From contig CANMFX010000001.1 of the NCBI GenBank assembly GCA_947497315.1, forward strand, positions 744,001 to 808,000: 64,000 bases of DNA, given 5' to 3'. Positions within the stretch are counted from its first letter, which is position 1; each line of letters begins with the position of its first letter. This DNA is from an uncultured Sphingomonadaceae bacterium. Lineage in GTDB: Bacteria; Pseudomonadota; Alphaproteobacteria; Sphingomonadales; Sphingomonadaceae. Below the pieces are notes generated by a model. It saw nothing but the letters and a program-made list of their open reading frames with translations, searched no databases and was not told the DNA's origin. This document shows, piece after piece, positions 36,027-44,475 of the stretch. The translations under genes were made by a program, and so were the position numbers.

Positions 36027-36785
36027 TCAATTCCAGTCACCACGTCCGGCCATCCACAGGCTGATCGCAGCAACGGCCGCGGTATCGGCCCGTAATATGC
36101 GAGGACCAAGGGAAACCGGTACGGATTGAGGCAGGGCGCGGATAAATTCATTCTCGGCATCGGAAAATCCGCCTTCCGGGCCGATCAGGATTGCAGCGGG
36201 CCCGTCATGAGCGACAAGCGCTTTGCGGAAGCTGCCTTCTGCAGGTTCATGGATACGTTCGTCGGCGAAAAACAGATGCCGGTCTGCGGGCCAATCCTGA
36301 AGCAACGCATCCAGTTTGATCAATCCGTCCAGCACCGGCAGAGCCGTGCGTTCGCATTGTTCGGCTGCTTCGACCATGTGCGCTTTTAACTTATCCGGTT
36401 TAATCTGGACATTCTGGGTTCGTTCGGTCTGCACCGGGATCATTTTGGCAATACCCAGTTCCGTGGCTTTCTCGGCAATCCAGTTATAGCGATCTTTCTT
36501 GACCGGGGCGGCCAGCAACCAGAGGTCCGGCACATTTTCCCGTTCCCGCGTTTTACCGTCGATCAGCAATATCAGGTCGCGTTTGCCGAGCATGGTGACA
36601 TGCGCGAGATATTCACCCGTTCGATTGTCGAAAAGCTTTACTGGCTGACCTTCTTTTATTCGCATGACTTTCAGCAGATAATGCGCGTGGCCGCCGTCCA
36701 GCCTGATTTCCGCACCTTCGCTAAGCTCGGTATCGACATAGAGACGCGGGGCGCTGCGTGGTGGATAGGCGGGTGTGGCGGGCAT
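36027..36785 (-). CDS. rsmE: 16S rRNA (uracil-1498-N3)-methyltransferase
   Basis: Methylates U1498 of 16S rRNA with SAM. It is a SPOUT-fold protein: IEKATELGIAKMIPVQTERT near residue 110 is the conserved block and ILIGPEGGFSDAENEF near residue 205 forms the knot. LGPRILRADTAAVAAI is the C-terminal SAM-binding end. Length is 252 with the start at 36785 (MPATPAYPP); an upstream in-frame ATG at 36809 lies in a dispersed repeat and is unlikely to be used. It is divergent from ubiA. Confidence 0.93.
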   Translation of the reverse strand: MPATPAYPPRSAPRLYVDTELSEGAEIRLDGGHAHYLLKVMRIKEGQPVKLFDNRTGEYLAHVTMLGKRDLILLIDGKTRERENVPDLWLLAAPVKKDRYNWIAEKATELGIAKMIPVQTERTQNVQIKPDKLKAHMVEAAEQCERTALPVLDGLIKLDALLQDWPADRHLFFADERIHEPAEGSFRKALVAHDGPAAILIGPEGGFSDAENEFIRALPQSVPVSLGPRILRADTAAVAAISLWMAGRGDWN

Positions 36786-36806
36786 ATTGCGAAAACTCCA
36801 TGCTGC

Positions 36807-36832
36807 CATGTTGAATCAAGTTCAGCATGACG
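36807..36832. repeat. Short dispersed palindrome (copy 1)
   Basis: CATGTTGAA and TTCAGCATG form a stem with one G-U pair around a five-base loop, followed by ACG. On the other strand it reads CGTCATGCTGAACTTGATTC. It is related to the perfect palindrome at 41050-41084 and lies between the starts of rsmE and ubiA. Confidence 0.65.
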
Positions 36833-36861
36833 AAGCTTCTCAGTCGATCTATAGAGCCCTC

Positions 36862-37776
36862 ATGTCAACCCAACCGGAAATCGTTCCCGACACTGAATAT
36901 CGCGGCTTTATTGGCTTGTTACCCGCCGCGGCGCGCCCGTATGCGCTGCTTGCCCGTCTCGACCGCCCGATTGGTTGGTGGCTGCTCTTTTGGCCCTGCG
37001 CATGGGGCGTGGCCCTGGCAGGTGGTGCGGTACAGCGTTGGGACTTGCTGCTCTGGTTACTCTCTGGCTCTATTGCGATGCGCGGCGCGGGCTGTGTTTA
37101 TAATGATATTGTCGACCGTGACCTCGACAAGCAGGTGGAGCGCACGCGCTCACGGCCATTGGCGAGCGGCGCGGTATCATTGAAAGCGGCATGGATATGG
37201 CTGGGCATTTTGTGCCTGATCGGGCTGGCAACCTGGCTTCAGTTGAACCTGACGGCCAAGCTTGTGGCACTGGGAAGCCTCGCCCTGGTGGCGGGCTATC
37301 CCTTTATGAAGCGGATTACGTGGTGGCCACAGGCCTGGCTCGGCATGGTTTTCTCATGGGGGGCACTGGTTGGCTGGTTGGCGATAGAGCCCGGTTTTTC
37401 ATGGGCGATGCTGTTGCTCTATGCGGGATCGATATTCTGGGTGATCGGTTTCGATACTGTCTATGCGCTACAAGACCGGGAGGATGATGCGTTGGTTGGC
37501 ATCCGGTCAAGCGCGCTGCGCCTTGGCGATAATGTGCGTTTCGGGGTACTGGTTTTCTATGCACTGGCACTGGCCAGCTGGGCCGGCGCATTCTGGATCG
37601 TGCGGCCGCAATTTTTGGGATTGGTCGCCCTGATCCCGCTGGCGTTGCATCTATTGTGGCAGGTCGGCACGCTGAACAGCAGTGATGGCGATGATGCTCT
37701 GGTCAAATTCCGGTCCAACCGGTTTGCCGGTTTCCTGATGTTTCTCGCCTGTCTGGTGCTCGGGCAGGCCGGATAG
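36862..37776 (+). CDS. ubiA: 4-hydroxybenzoate polyprenyltransferase
   Basis: Membrane enzyme that prenylates 4-hydroxybenzoate in ubiquinone synthesis. Seven to nine hydrophobic helices are seen. The two Asp-rich motifs that hold the prenyl pyrophosphate and Mg are NDIVDRDLDKQVERTRSRP near residue 80 and DTVYALQDREDDALVG near residue 200. It is 304 residues. The chosen ATG at 36862 (MSTQPEIVPD) avoids an upstream segment that reads MLNQVQHD from the dispersed repeat. Typical ubiA length and ends are preserved. Confidence 0.94.
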   Translation: MSTQPEIVPDTEYRGFIGLLPAAARPYALLARLDRPIGWWLLFWPCAWGVALAGGAVQRWDLLLWLLSGSIAMRGAGCVYNDIVDRDLDKQVERTRSRPLASGAVSLKAAWIWLGILCLIGLATWLQLNLTAKLVALGSLALVAGYPFMKRITWWPQAWLGMVFSWGALVGWLAIEPGFSWAMLLLYAGSIFWVIGFDTVYALQDREDDALVGIRSSALRLGDNVRFGVLVFYALALASWAGAFWIVRPQFLGLVALIPLALHLLWQVGTLNSSDGDDALVKFRSNRFAGFLMFLACLVLGQAG

Positions 37777-37880
37777 AGCAATAGTCTTTCCGGTTTGGTT
37801 ACATTGCCTCTTGCAACCTATGTAGATTCTGGCATCTTTAACCGTATAGTTAAAACCAGAAATCATCCCGGAGAGCCTGA

Positions 37881-38900
37881 ATGAAACGACGCCGTCTTGG
37901 CAAGAGTGCCTTGCATGTTTCCGATATATGCATGGGCACGATGACTTTTGGCACGGGCGCCGATGAAGCCATGTCGCACAGGATCATGGATCAGTCGCTG
38001 GATGCCGGAATCAACTTTTTCGATACGGCCGAAATCTATCCCGTGCCGCCAAAGCTTGAATATGCTGGCCGCACCGAAGAAATTGTAGGTCGCTGGCTGA
38101 AAGACAAGGACCGCGATTCGATCATATTGGCGACCAAGGTGGCAGGGCCCAGCGGCGGCTGGTTCCAGGCTGCGGTGCGTCAGGGCAATACCGCGCTGGA
38201 TCGCCACAATATCGTCAAGGCGCTGGATGATAGTCTCAAGCGTCTGGGGACCGATTACATTGATCTATACCAGACTCACTGGCCCGATCATGGCACAGCC
38301 TATGACGAGACGATGGAAGTGCTCGACGATCAAATCCGTGCGGGCAAAATCCGCGCTATTGGCTGTTCAAATGAAACCAGCTGGGGCTTGATGAAATCGC
38401 TGGAGGCTTCCGAACGCCTCGGCGTTACGCGATATTGCACGATCCAGAATAATTTCAGCATGAACAACCGCCGGTTCGAAGACGAACTGGCGCAGGTCTG
38501 CAAGAAAGAAGGCGTGAGCCTGATCCCTTATTCACCGCTTGCCGGCGGGGTGCTGTCCGGCAAATATAATGATGGTGCGAAACCGGAAGGTGCTCGTTTT
38601 TCCGCCTATCTCGCAATGGAAGGCAAGCGCCAGTTTAAAATGGCGCAGCGTTTCGTAAATGAAAAGAGCATCGCGTCGACCAAGCGGTTTATGGCGATAG
38701 CCGAGGAAGCCGGTATCGCGCCGGTTACTCTCGCCACCGCCTGGTCCAAGCAGCATGATTTTGTGGCGTCCACGATCGTCGGCGCAACACATACAGACCA
38801 GCTGCCCGACATTTTTGCCGCCAGCGAATTGGTGCTCAGCGACGATGTCATGAAGGCCGTCGACAAAGTGACGAAGGATATTCTCTATCCGATGGGCTGA
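37881..38900 (+). CDS. Aldo/keto reductase
   Basis: A 339-residue NADPH-dependent reductase of the aldo/keto reductase family, Tas/YajO-like. NFFDTAEIYPVPPK near residue 48 has the catalytic Asp and Tyr; the following ATKVAGP and YQTHWPDHGT supply Lys and His of the tetrad. C-terminal FVASTIVGATHTDQL binds cofactor. The substrate is unknown. GGAG lies seven bases before the ATG. It begins a close-packed run of three oxidoreductase genes. Confidence 0.92.
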   Translation: MKRRRLGKSALHVSDICMGTMTFGTGADEAMSHRIMDQSLDAGINFFDTAEIYPVPPKLEYAGRTEEIVGRWLKDKDRDSIILATKVAGPSGGWFQAAVRQGNTALDRHNIVKALDDSLKRLGTDYIDLYQTHWPDHGTAYDETMEVLDDQIRAGKIRAIGCSNETSWGLMKSLEASERLGVTRYCTIQNNFSMNNRRFEDELAQVCKKEGVSLIPYSPLAGGVLSGKYNDGAKPEGARFSAYLAMEGKRQFKMAQRFVNEKSIASTKRFMAIAEEAGIAPVTLATAWSKQHDFVASTIVGATHTDQLPDIFAASELVLSDDVMKAVDKVTKDILYPMG

Positions 38901-38933
38901 TCGATCAAAAACTACCCAAAGAAAGACAAATTC

Positions 38934-39869
38934 ATGAATCGTTTTCTCGAACATACTGGCGCGAAATATCCGATTGTGCAGGCGCCGATGGGCTGGATCG
39001 CCCGGTCACAACTGGCGTCGGCTGTCTGCAATGCAGGCGGTCTTGGCATTATCGAAACATCATCGGGAGAGACCGAAAACTGCATGGCGGAAATCGCCAA
39101 GATGAGCGACCTGACCGATGCGCCCTTTGGTGTGAACCTGCCGATCATGTTCCTCAAAGACCCGGCCATTCTGGACCATATCTGTGGCTCGGGTGTGAAA
39201 TTTGTGACGACATCCGCAGGCAGCCCGGCCAAGTTTATTGGCCCCCTCAAAGAAGCCGGTATTACTGTTTATCACGCCGTTCCAACGGTTGATGCCGCGA
39301 TGAAATGCGTGGAGGCCGGCATTGATGGCCTGGTGGTCGAAGGTGCGGAAGGCGGCGGTTTCAAAAATCCTGAGGAAGTCTCGACCCTTGTCTTGCTCCA
39401 GGCCATTCGCCGCCAATCCGACATACCGATGGTCGCTGCTGGCGGTATCGCGGACGGCAAAGGCATGGCGGCGGCTTTTGCTCTGGGAGCGGAGGCGGTC
39501 CAGATGGGCACGCGTTTTGTGTCCAGCGCGGAAAGCCCGGTGCATCATAACTATAAACAGGCGATACTGGATGCCAAGGAAACCGGCACTTATGTGCTGA
39601 ACAAGAAAGCGACGCCCTGCATTCGCGCTTTGAAGACAGAGCGCACCGCAAAAATCTATGAAGATGGCCTGATGCCGCCCGATACGTTCAAGGGCATATT
39701 GGACGTCTATTTTGGCGGCGATATGGAGGCCGCTGTTGGCCTTGCCGGGCAATCATCCGGTTTGATTGACGAGGTGAAAACTGCCAAACAGATTATCGAC
39801 GAAACGGTGGAAGAGTTTTTCACCATTACCGAGCGTATGAGCGCCCTGAACGCAACCAAAAGTTTCTAA
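38934..39869 (+). CDS. Nitronate monooxygenase / NPD-family flavoprotein
   Basis: A 311-residue TIM-barrel FMN protein of the 2-nitropropane dioxygenase family, which includes nitronate monooxygenases and FabK-type enoyl-ACP reductases. It begins with the family block YPIVQAPMGWIARSQLASAVCNAGGLGII. GLVVEGAEGGGF near residue 130 and PMVAAGGIADGKGMAAA near residue 165 form the FMN phosphate pocket. The gap from the aldo/keto reductase is 33 bases. Which of the two activities it has cannot be decided from sequence alone. Confidence 0.88.
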   Translation: MNRFLEHTGAKYPIVQAPMGWIARSQLASAVCNAGGLGIIETSSGETENCMAEIAKMSDLTDAPFGVNLPIMFLKDPAILDHICGSGVKFVTTSAGSPAKFIGPLKEAGITVYHAVPTVDAAMKCVEAGIDGLVVEGAEGGGFKNPEEVSTLVLLQAIRRQSDIPMVAAGGIADGKGMAAAFALGAEAVQMGTRFVSSAESPVHHNYKQAILDAKETGTYVLNKKATPCIRALKTERTAKIYEDGLMPPDTFKGILDVYFGGDMEAAVGLAGQSSGLIDEVKTAKQIIDETVEEFFTITERMSALNATKSF

Positions 39870-39899
39870 TTCAACCCTAAATAAACAAGGAATTTCCAA

Positions 39900-41030
39900 A
39901 TGAGCATCGACAACGCAAAGCAACTTTTCACTACCGTAACCGACGACGGCAAACTCGTGCTTTCGGTCGAGCCCTATGATGTGCCGGAGCCCAAGGATCA
40001 TGAAGTGGTCGTGCAGATGGAAGCCGTGCCGATCAACCCATCTGACTTGGGACTGCTAACCGCTCCTGCGGATATGGATACCGTGCGCAGCGAGGAAGTG
40101 GACGGGCATCCAGCTCTGGTCGCGGATATTGATCCCAAAATGATGCGTATCTTTGCCGGCCGCAAAGGCAAGAAGCTTGCGGCGGGCAATGAAGGCGCGG
40201 GAAAAGTCGTCGCGGCTGGTGCGTCCGATGCTGCGCAGGCCTTGCTCGGCAAGACCGTTACGATTGTCGGCGGCGAAATGTATCGCACGCACCGTGTGAT
40301 GCCAGCGATGATGTGTGTGCCGCTTCCGGAAGGCGCGCCAGCCAAAGAAGGCGCAAGCCTGTTCGTGAATCCGATGACAGCGCAGGGTTTCGTCAACACC
40401 ATGCGCGCAGAAGGCCATGAGGCGCTGGTCCATACAGCCGCCGCTTCCAACCTCGGCCAGATGCTCGCCAAATTGTGCCTGAAGGAAAATATTCCTCTCG
40501 TTGCGATTGTGCGGAGCGATGAGCAGAAGAAGATTCTCACCGACATTGGCCTGACCCATGTTCTGGATAGCTCCAAAGATGACTTCATGCCTAACCTTGT
40601 TGATGCACTGGCAGAAACTGGCGCAACATTGGGCTTCGATGCCATTGGCGGCGGCAAGATGGCCAACTACATCCTGACCGCGATGGAACAGGCCGCTGCG
40701 AAACGCGGCGCAGAGTTCAGCGTCTATGGTTCAACCGTCAACAAGCAGGTTTATATCTATGGCCGTCTCGACACGGGCGACACGATCCTGGGCGCGGGCT
40801 ATGGCCTCTATTGGGGCGTCGGCGGCTGGCTGCTCACCCCGCATCTCGAGGAAGTTGGCATGGAGCGCATGATGGAAATGCGCATGTTCACCGTCGCCGA
40901 GCGCAATGGCATATTCCACAGCGATTATTCGAGCGAAATCTCGTTGATGGACATGATCGATCCGGACACTGCCAAAGCCTATGAGAAGAAAGCGACGGGT
41001 GAGAAGGTGCTGGTTAACCCGAGCCTCTAA
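39900..41030 (+). CDS. MDR-superfamily oxidoreductase
   Basis: A 376-residue medium-chain dehydrogenase/reductase. The N-terminal GroES-like domain is visible (VEPYDVPEPKDHEVVVQMEA; GNEGAGKVVAAGAS), and the cofactor domain follows with VHTAAASNLGQMLAKLCL near residue 178. The zinc ligands of classical alcohol dehydrogenases are not seen, so it resembles quinone or crotonyl-CoA reductase types. AAGGA precedes the ATG. It is third in the oxidoreductase run, 30 bases after the NPD gene. A hairpin repeat follows its stop. Confidence 0.87.
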   Translation: MSIDNAKQLFTTVTDDGKLVLSVEPYDVPEPKDHEVVVQMEAVPINPSDLGLLTAPADMDTVRSEEVDGHPALVADIDPKMMRIFAGRKGKKLAAGNEGAGKVVAAGASDAAQALLGKTVTIVGGEMYRTHRVMPAMMCVPLPEGAPAKEGASLFVNPMTAQGFVNTMRAEGHEALVHTAAASNLGQMLAKLCLKENIPLVAIVRSDEQKKILTDIGLTHVLDSSKDDFMPNLVDALAETGATLGFDAIGGGKMANYILTAMEQAAAKRGAEFSVYGSTVNKQVYIYGRLDTGDTILGAGYGLYWGVGGWLLTPHLEEVGMERMMEMRMFTVAERNGIFHSDYSSEISLMDMIDPDTAKAYEKKATGEKVLVNPSL

Positions 41031-41049
41031 GGTAGTTTGCAATATTTAA

Positions 41050-41084
41050 CCTCGTCATCCTGAATTTGGTTCAGGATGACGAGG
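41050..41084. repeat. Perfect palindrome of a dispersed repeat (copy 2)
   Basis: Arms CCTCGTCATCCTGAA and TTCAGGATGACGAGG are perfectly complementary over 15 bases around TTTGG. It sits between convergent genes and could end transcripts from both sides, although no U-tract follows. Its core CGTCATCCTGAAYTTGRTTCA recurs at 36807-36832. Confidence 0.8.
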
Positions 41085-41087
41085 ATG

Positions 41088-41302
41088 TTATTTCAGTTTT
41101 TCGCGCAGTTCTTCATTCTCAGCCGTCAGGCGAGCGATTTCATCCTGCAAAGGCTTGGCCGCAAGATCGACCATATCTTTCGTGAAGCGCGGGACGATAT
41201 GTTGCGGGCAGTTCCAGTCGTAGGATTCCAGCGTCAGGGTCATCAGCCGCTCGGGCTCGCCCGTATAGTCGGCATCAGCATGTCGAGAAATTTATAGGGC
41301 AT
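41088..41302 (-). pseudogene. Remnant of a pyridoxamine-phosphate-oxidase-like protein
   Basis: The start is intact: GGAG seven bases before ATG at 41302, then MPYKFLDMLM, but this frame stops after 19 codons. In another frame, from about 41268 to the stop at 41088, comes the C-terminus of a flavin-nucleotide-binding protein (COG3576-like): DYTGEPERLMTLTLESYDW, NCPQHIVPRF, and a coiled tail ENEELREKLK. The usual middle of about 120 codons is missing. The pattern fits an internal deletion with frameshift. A further hairpin, CGGACCGCCA with its complement at 41353, lies just upstream. Confidence 0.7.
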
Positions 41303-41381
41303 GGTCTGTCTCCACGGCCCGGTTCGGACCGCCACCGTGCAAGGTTACGCGCTGGCGGTCCGGAAGGGAAGATCCACCCGG

Positions 41382-41762
41382 TCAGGCGTAGCTGACAATC
41401 TCGAACTCGATACCATTCCAGTCGAAGAAATAGAACCGCCGCCCCGGATCATAGTCTTCATGACCAAAAGGTTCCAGCCCGGCCGCAACGACTTTGGCTT
41501 CGACGGCGTCGAGATTATCGACGGTCATCGCGACATGGTTCATCGGTTCGCCCTTGCGGAAGCTTGGATCGGCGGCTTGCACCTTTTCGTTGGTGTAGAG
41601 CGCGAGATATTGATCATCAGTCCCGACGTGGATCGTGTGGCCACCCAACATTGATGGCCCCTCCCACCGGATATGCCACCCAAAAAGGTCGCGCATCAGG
41701 TCGGCGGACCGCTGCGGGTCGCTCACGGTCATGTTCACATGTTCCAGAGTTGCATTTTTCAT
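41382..41762 (-). CDS. VOC-family (glyoxalase-fold) protein A
   Basis: A 126-residue protein with two beta-alpha-beta-beta-beta modules: LEHVNMTVSDPQRSADLMRDLFGW at the start and MNHVAMTVDNLDAVEAKVVAAGL near residue 74. His, Glu positions for a metal (EHVNM, NHVAM, GIEFEIVSY) are present. Such proteins include glyoxalases, dioxygenases and antibiotic-binding proteins; no substrate is evident. AAGGA lies eight bases before ATG. It is 17 bases after VOC protein B and should share its SoxR-type promoter. Confidence 0.88.
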   Translation of the reverse strand: MKNATLEHVNMTVSDPQRSADLMRDLFGWHIRWEGPSMLGGHTIHVGTDDQYLALYTNEKVQAADPSFRKGEPMNHVAMTVDNLDAVEAKVVAAGLEPFGHEDYDPGRRFYFFDWNGIEFEIVSYA

Positions 41763-41779
41763 TTTTCATTTCCTTTTCC

Positions 41780-42160
41780 TTAGTTGCTGTTTGAAATTCG
41801 CCATGGGGGGAAGCGGCGATTGTCGCCGCCGTAAAAGAGGCACAAAGCATTGCCGGCGGGATCGCGCAGACGCGCCTCGCGCCAGCCCCAGTTTTGATTC
41901 GTGGGCTGTGTATCAAAGGCTATGCCTTTGGCCTCCAAAGCTGCCACATCCGCGTCGAGGGTTTCGGTTTCGAAATAGATCATTCCGCTGGGCTCGTGGA
42001 CTTGACCCACCTTGTGGATAGACAAGGTCTCTCCGTTATCCGTTTCAAAGCGCGCATAGCGGGGCGGAGCATCGACAATCTGGACAAGGCCCAGCGTCTG
42101 GTAGAATTGGACGGACGTGTCGTAATCGAGACATCCGACGGTTACTTGGTTTAACTTCAC
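41780..42160 (-). CDS. VOC-family (glyoxalase-fold) protein B
   Basis: A 126-residue protein of the same fold: KLNQVTVGCLDYDTSVQFYQTLG at the start and GMIYFETETLDADVAALEAKGI near residue 60; LRDPAGNALCLFY ends it. GTG at 42160 has GGGA eight bases upstream and fits the family start; the frame is open to 42244. Its promoter region overlaps the soxR operator, with TTGACC and TACGAA 19 bases apart on this strand, the spacing used by MerR-type activated promoters. Redox-cycling compounds may thus induce both VOC genes. Confidence 0.85.
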   Translation of the reverse strand: MKLNQVTVGCLDYDTSVQFYQTLGLVQIVDAPPRYARFETDNGETLSIHKVGQVHEPSGMIYFETETLDADVAALEAKGIAFDTQPTNQNWGWREARLRDPAGNALCLFYGGDNRRFPPWRISNSN

Positions 42161-42292
42161 AATCTTGATCCCTTGTTCAAATGGCTGGACAGGTTGGATG
42201 GCTCTTCTCTGGCACCGGTGTGCCGGGCTTTTTTCTCCCGGCATTTCCAGTCAAAAGAGCAATTTTTCTGTCCTCGCTTGCGATTCGTACAA

Positions 42293-42310
42293 CCTCAAGT
42301 TAAGTTGAGG
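42293..42310. promoter_or_regulatory. SoxR operator
   Basis: CCTCAAGTTAAGTTGAGG matches the well-known SoxR palindrome CCTCAAGTTAACTTGAGG with one change. It lies 40 bases before soxR and is embedded in a divergent promoter: on the minus strand TTGACC (42309-42314) and TACGAA (42284-42289) are 19 bases apart around it, and on the plus strand TTGCGA (42279-42284) and TAAGTT (42302 area) are about 17 apart. This is a direct sequence match; control of the VOC genes is inferred. Confidence 0.85.
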
Positions 42311-42350
42311 TCAAGAGATTATTTTCACGGCTGTTTTGAAAGGGAAATTC

Positions 42351-42794
42351 ATGCCGGAAACCAAAGCCCTGACCATCGGTGCCCTCGCCGCGCGGACCGG
42401 CCTGTCGGTCTCGGCCATCCGTTTCTACGAGGAAAAAGGGCTGGTCGAACCCTTCCGCTCCGGTGGCGGCCAGCGGCGGTTTCTGCGGTCCGACATAAGA
42501 CGCCTGTCCTTCGTCCTGATCGCGCAGCAATTGGGATTGAGTATCGGAGAGATTGAACGCCAGCTGGCGAGCCTCCCGCATGGCCGCACGCCGACACAGG
42601 CCGACTGGACCCGGATCAGCAAAGCAATGCGCAAGGTAATCAATGCGCGGATTGCGGAGCTGGAGCGCACGCGGGACCGGCTCGACGGCTGCATTGGTTG
42701 CGGTTGCCTGAGCCTGAAGAAATGCCAGCTCTATAATCCGGAGGATCGGGTGGGCTTAAAAGGGCCCGGGCCAAGGCTGGTTTTGGAGGATTAG
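42351..42794 (+). CDS. soxR: Redox-sensitive transcriptional activator SoxR
   Basis: A 147-residue MerR-family regulator. The winged helix begins LTIGALAARTGLSVSAIRFYEEKGL. The 2Fe-2S ligands are visible as C114-x2-C117-x-C119-x5-C125 in CIGCGCLSLKKC, the SoxR signature. Oxidation of the cluster by redox-cycling agents turns on promoters with a 19-base spacer. AAAGGGA lies six bases before ATG. No soxS gene is present, as usual outside enteric bacteria; the adjacent VOC genes look like its direct targets. Confidence 0.97.
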   Translation: MPETKALTIGALAARTGLSVSAIRFYEEKGLVEPFRSGGGQRRFLRSDIRRLSFVLIAQQLGLSIGEIERQLASLPHGRTPTQADWTRISKAMRKVINARIAELERTRDRLDGCIGCGCLSLKKCQLYNPEDRVGLKGPGPRLVLED

Positions 42795-42934
42795 TGGATG
42801 TTCGTGGTCTTTCCAATGTCCGCTTCATCCCGAAAGCGGACATTAGAATTGGCCCCCAAAGTAGCGCCCTATTTGTCGCGTCCCAATCGCTGTGATAATT
42901 ACGTGTATCCGGATCTCAAAATTGGAGAGGCATC

Positions 42935-44404
42935 ATGAAATTCGAACTTGTGGCGATATTTCTGCTAAGCACGATATTCGGTATTTGGCCAGACAGTGCC
43001 GATGCTGCCACTCCTCCTGCTTATGAGGCATCGAAACGCCTTCCGTTAGAGATTTGCGAAATTGACAATGTGGACGAACCACTTCTGTGCGGTGTCCACA
43101 TGGTGTTTGAAAACCGCGAATCCAATTCTGGGCGCAGGATTCCGATAAAGGTCGTTGTGGTGCCAGCGCAGCAAGAGCGAACGACAGATTCTGCCTGGAT
43201 AGAACATCAAGGCGGACCGCGCTTTTCCATGGTGGCGAGCGCCCATTTGTTCGCAAAAGGCGGTTTTCTTGAGCCCTTCCGACGTGCGCGTGACATCGTG
43301 TTGATCGATCCGCGTGGTTTGCATCAGTCCGGTCCGCTCTATTGCGAAGCACTCAAGGTGCCCCGTATTCTGGAACGCTACTATCCTCCCGACAAGGTGA
43401 AAGCGTGTCGCGAGGAACTTTCCAAGCGCGCTGACCTCAAACAATATTCGACCTTGAATGCCATCGAGGATTTCGAGGAAATTCGTCGCTGGCTTGGTTA
43501 CAGGAAATGGGATGTTGGTGGCTGGTCTTACGGGTCGCGTTTCATGCTCACCTATCTCCACAGCTACCCGGAAAGTATTCGCAGTATCAGTTTGATTGCA
43601 CCTTCCATTCTCAATTTCGAGCGCCCGCGTGACTATGCAAGATTTGGACAGCAGGCCTTCGACCGCTTGGTTGATGATTGCCGCAATGACGAAGCCTGTC
43701 ATGCCCGTTTTCCAAATATTGCCGGTAATCTGCAGATGGTACTCTCAAAACTTGAAACGCAACCTGCAAAAGTAGAATTTACTGATCCCCATTCCGGAAT
43801 GGTCGTTACTCGCGAATTGTCACGTGATGTTTTTGCTGAATCGATATGGATAGCACTTTTAAGGACATCAGAGGCGCGTCAGCTTCCCTTTATTCTGGAA
43901 CATGCTGCAGAGGGTAACTTTGCGCCGTTTTTGGATTTGGCCGTTCCGACCTCCGCTCCTCCTTCTGAACCGGAAGGACATTATTTCTCCGTGGTTTGCC
44001 CGGAAGAAACTGGCCGGCTTGATATTGGCAAAGCTGCCGATTCGGCCAAGGACACGTTTGTCGGTACCTACATTGCACAAGACTATATGGATGCATGTGC
44101 GGCTTGGGGCCTGCCATTAAACCCAAGCCATCCGATAGAACCAAAGCGCTTTTCCGTGCCCGCGCTCATCGTTACGGGAAAACAGGATCCGGTTACCGCT
44201 CCAGAATATGGCGAGATTATTGCCCGGCATTTCGAGAATGGTGTTCACATTTCGATTCCGCATATGGCGCATAGTGTCAGCCAAATGAAAAATGCCGAAT
44301 GCTTCACGCAGTTTCTCAGTGAGTTCGTGGAGGCTGGCAATTCCAAAAATATCAATATGGATTGCCCCAATTCCCTGCGGCCCCCGCAATTTCGACTAAA
44401 TTGA
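42935..44404 (+). CDS. Secreted alpha/beta hydrolase (TAP-like)
   Basis: A 489-residue exported hydrolase of the tripeptidyl-aminopeptidase-like group. The signal peptide ends near residue 24 (DSADAA). The nucleophile elbow GGWSYGSR is near residue 200, after the oxyanion region EHQGGPRF. The C-terminal TAP-like block VPALIVTGKQDPVTAPEYG near residue 410 supplies Asp and HMAHSV the catalytic His. A cysteine-rich pattern (CEIDN, LLCGVH, CRNDEACHARF) fits a periplasmic enzyme. GGAG is ten bases before the ATG. Peptidase or esterase activity cannot be told apart. Confidence 0.88.
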   Translation: MKFELVAIFLLSTIFGIWPDSADAATPPAYEASKRLPLEICEIDNVDEPLLCGVHMVFENRESNSGRRIPIKVVVVPAQQERTTDSAWIEHQGGPRFSMVASAHLFAKGGFLEPFRRARDIVLIDPRGLHQSGPLYCEALKVPRILERYYPPDKVKACREELSKRADLKQYSTLNAIEDFEEIRRWLGYRKWDVGGWSYGSRFMLTYLHSYPESIRSISLIAPSILNFERPRDYARFGQQAFDRLVDDCRNDEACHARFPNIAGNLQMVLSKLETQPAKVEFTDPHSGMVVTRELSRDVFAESIWIALLRTSEARQLPFILEHAAEGNFAPFLDLAVPTSAPPSEPEGHYFSVVCPEETGRLDIGKAADSAKDTFVGTYIAQDYMDACAAWGLPLNPSHPIEPKRFSVPALIVTGKQDPVTAPEYGEIIARHFENGVHISIPHMAHSVSQMKNAECFTQFLSEFVEAGNSKNINMDCPNSLRPPQFRLN

Positions 44405-44475
44405 CATTATGGCACTGCAGTTAGGTCGGATTCATGGTGTCCGCTTTTGCGCCCTTAACAGACGCCGCGCCGCAC

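Noticed and set aside
36775-36861. Extra ubiA N-terminus reading MLNQVQHD
   Set aside because: The segment is produced by a dispersed palindrome; the family start is the ATG at 36862.
41076-41297. Plus-strand frame over the pseudogene region
   Set aside because: The minus strand shows recognisable protein remnants with a ribosome site; the plus-strand reading shows none.
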